A DNA stretch of 64,000 nucleotides from Apostichopus japonicus (lineage: Eukaryota; Echinodermata; Holothuroidea; Aspidochirotida; Stichopodidae), in the NCBI RefSeq assembly GCF_037975245.1, contig NC_092563.1, positions 28,235,960 to 28,299,959 on the forward strand, in the 5' to 3' direction. Positions 61,455 through 64,000 of the stretch are shown here, in pieces. Both the position numbers and the translations under genes were made by a program. A model generated the notes under the pieces. The model was given only the letters and a program-made list of their open reading frames with translations, did not search any database and was not told the DNA's origin. Position 1 is the stretch's first letter; every line of letters starts with the position of its first letter.

Positions 61455-63346
61455 TAGGGTTGGGCATTATATGGAAAATTATTATTATCGCGATAATTTT
61501 TTTTCAAGACGATATTTTTTGAGGATTGAACAATTGACGATAATTTCTTGTGAAAGAAATTTAAAATAAATGTGGAAAAAAATGCAATTATCCTTTTCCG
61601 TTTTATGTGTAAATGTTATTCTAGCATTCCATGGTTAAGAAAGTTGAAAAGAAATAAAGTTGATCAACTTCATTTACTGACTTTTGAACTTTGTAACAAA
61701 CCCGTCTTTTACAACAAGTTTGCTACAGTAACGCTCACGTATAACTGAATATGTGTACGGGCACAGAATCGTATAAAGACATATAAACCAAACAATCGCG
61801 TATAAACTCGTTGACAAACAAATTGCCACGTAGACGCCGCGTAGACACCTTGTATAATCCCTGTACGAGTTTATATGCAGGAAATGCTATTGTGCTCAAT
61901 GAAAAGGGATTAAAGTCGCCAAAAGAATTAGTGAGATGTTTGAAAGAGCCGTTTCTTAAATCGTAGTTTAAGACGTGATATTCGCCTAGCAGTGTTTCCT
62001 TTCCCGACTTTTTTTTCAGTTGTAGAGGTTATGTTCCACGGAGAATAAGTTTACTTTGAATAGTTGGCAACATTTTGAAGAAATAATAAAGTATTACTAA
62101 GCGTTTCTTGTGTCAATTTTTTAATATACTTTACCGTTGGTTCCAATAGAGTGAAAAGAATACAAAACTTCCACCCAACAACTTTGAAGCAGGGCCGGTT
62201 AAAAACAAAACATGTTTCTCGTCCGCGCAAGGGGCCTCCTTTTTCCTGATTCCTGAGTCTGTATTCGGATAACAACAAATCTAAATTATCCTTAAAAATT
62301 ATTTTGTAAAGGTTGCCACATATTCCAAACTAGTATTAGCGCATGAAAAGAAGAAAAATGGCCGCCGTTTTTTTTTTCAGATCTCAGTACGAGAAACATG
62401 TATTTTGTTTGGATGTAGAACAACTTTCGTTAATGTGGTTAAGTTAATATTTTCCTACCCTAGCTGTATGTCGATTTTATAAACCTTCATGAAAACAGAC
62501 TTTTTTGAAAATGGATTTTGAAGCTCAGTCAACAATTTAAGAAATGCTTACCGTTAAATACTGGCGTCAAATAATACATTTCGTATTTATTCCAATAAAG
62601 ATCCACAAAGGATAAACATGCTAAGTATACAGAGCTTACTAAAGAGAAATAGAAACTGCATGTACATGGTCATTTTAAGTATCCAAATACTATACAAAGA
62701 GATTGAGTTCACCGAAACACCCCTTTTCCCTACCACCTGAGGAAAACCGTCTTTTATAAATTATAGTACCATACAGTACTTTACATTTGATACAGAAGTT
62801 ACTTCTACAACAACTTCCCAAAATTAGTGTCGCAATAGTTTAAGTTTTAACCGCACAGCACAGTACCATCGATAATTTGCATATTACACCAAAATTTACA
62901 CTCGGCGTCCAGATGGCAGGAAAATGTAACATCATGTTCAATATGTTGTGTTGTTCCCATGGTGCGATGAACACGGGCAAGTTTGAATGTCGATGACCTA
63001 CTTATGTTCTGTGACCAATGTCAGTGGGAATTATGCGTGTAAAAACTCGGGTTTTTCCACATGTTACAGTATATATGTAGAAATTTTACGTAAGCGGAGC
63101 GAATTTCGGGGCGGCTCGTTGATTGTGAGGAAGCACTTTATCTAAGCATCAATATTTGTGAAAAATATCGTAAGGTTTTTCAAATATTCTCTTTGAATGT
63201 CCCCTCCATACAGTCTATCTCTCTTTGTCTGTCCACTCAAAGCTCGAGATTTATGATAATTCTGTTAGGGGAAAAATTATCGAAATATCGCAATAATTTT
63301 TGAACTATTTATCGTGACGGTAAAAAGCAAATATCGCACAACCCTA
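61455..63346. mobile_element. hAT-like non-autonomous DNA transposon
   Basis: The left end TAGGGTTGGGC and right end, reverse-complemented TAGGGTTGTGC, are TIRs. The flanks ttttctag and ttttctat match at 7 of 8 positions. Inside each end are AT-rich 'ttatcg'/'cgataat' words. The 1892-bp interior shows no transposase frame. Confidence 0.75.
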
Positions 63347-63749
63347 TTTTCTATCCAAATTGCCGAGAATCAGTTTCATCATATAGGCAACTTGTCCAAG
63401 TAAAGGCCAAGCAACCTACCTTAACCTTAATTTTTTCCATGCCAGTAGTGCATAAGGCAATGGTTTCTGTAACAATAAGACTTCTTATGGGGTGGGGCTG
63501 TTAACCCCACACCCATTCCCCAACCCCCAACCTAGAGGATCAGGGGTTGTAGTTTGTCAGGTTTCTTCCCTGTGACCAGTCTGGCCAAGCAGCATGCAGC
63601 AGTAACTGTGCATAATTTCATTTGTAATACTTATAGGACCACAAATTAGCCCATGCAGCTTAACTCAGAAAGGGAAGAAAATGAGAACTTATTGACTTAT
63701 TATGCAACTGCTCTTGTGATGTGACAGTTGGGCGGAGCACTTGCTCCAT

Positions 63750-64000
63750 CATAATAATAATAATAATATACAGTTCTTATAAGGCGCAAATATACACTAA
63801 AGTCTCTATGCGCTGAAAGGCCGGAAAACTACAAAGGTGAGAAAAGGTGAGACTTTAAAAGCGTTTTGAACCTGGTTACAGATTGAGCTTCTTTAATTCC
63901 GATTGGAAGGCCGTTCCAGAGGATAGCAGAAGAGAACTGAAATGAGCGAGAGCTGTATGACTTTGTGGACACAGAAGGGGCAACCATGCAGTAAAGATTT
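63750..64000 (-). pseudogene. Non-LTR retrotransposon 3' end (runs off the window)
   Basis: In the minus sense this encodes SSRSFQFSSAILWNGLPIGI and then a TRFKTLLKSHLF segment before a stop, the C-terminal tail of a non-LTR reverse transcriptase. It is followed by an (ATT)n tail at 63750-63766. The upstream part is outside the window. Confidence 0.75.

Overview
This window is animal nuclear DNA: AT-rich, intron-rich and full of transposable elements, with canonical GT-AG introns, short exons, poly(A) signals and no operons. Gene content (CHMP4, a TK2/dNK-type deoxynucleoside kinase, interferon-regulatory-factor-like proteins, a UBE2V-type E2 variant) and repeat style (AGGTCA-rich tandem repeats, tRNA-derived SINEs, hAT elements, jockey/CR1-like retrotransposons) suggest a marine invertebrate deuterostome. 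An echinoderm such as a sea cucumber is my best guess, but the sequence does not prove it.

Layout. 1-2.8 kb is repetitive: an element with terminal inverted repeats (TIRs) that contains a SINE. 2.9-13.0 kb (+) is a complete five-exon CHMP4 gene (ESCRT-III). Its last intron, 6.5 kb long, holds a minisatellite array, a solo LTR, a palindromic TIR block and two hAT-type elements. 13-22.9 kb has no recognisable gene but carries a tandem repeat rich in nuclear-receptor half-sites (15.1-17.8 kb). 22.9-28.2 kb (-) is a TK2/dNK-like deoxynucleoside kinase complete except for its first exon. 28.2-33.3 kb is non-coding, with MITEs and a long inverted repeat. 33.4-38.5 kb (-) and 43.7-52.5 kb (+) are two head-to-head paralogues. 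Each reconstructs across all splice junctions as a full reading frame (417 and 459 aa). Each ends in an IRF association domain (IAD) and has no IRF DNA-binding domain. Between them lies a 5'-truncated non-LTR retrotransposon. 52.5-60.2 kb is non-coding with microsatellites and retrotransposon tails. 60.3-60.9 kb (-) holds the last two exons of a UBE2V-like gene whose upstream exons lie outside the window, beyond a 1.9-kb hAT-like element.

Best candidate for something undescribed: the divergent pair of IAD-only IRF-like genes. In vertebrates the IAD is the surface by which IRFs dimerise and bind phosphorylated adaptor motifs. A protein with the IAD but no DNA-binding domain could compete with, scaffold or retain full-length IRFs. 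One paralogue carries a pLxIS-like peptide and the other PPxY-type motifs. Domain calls rest on reading the protein sequence and on agreement of splice phase; functions are inferred from families.
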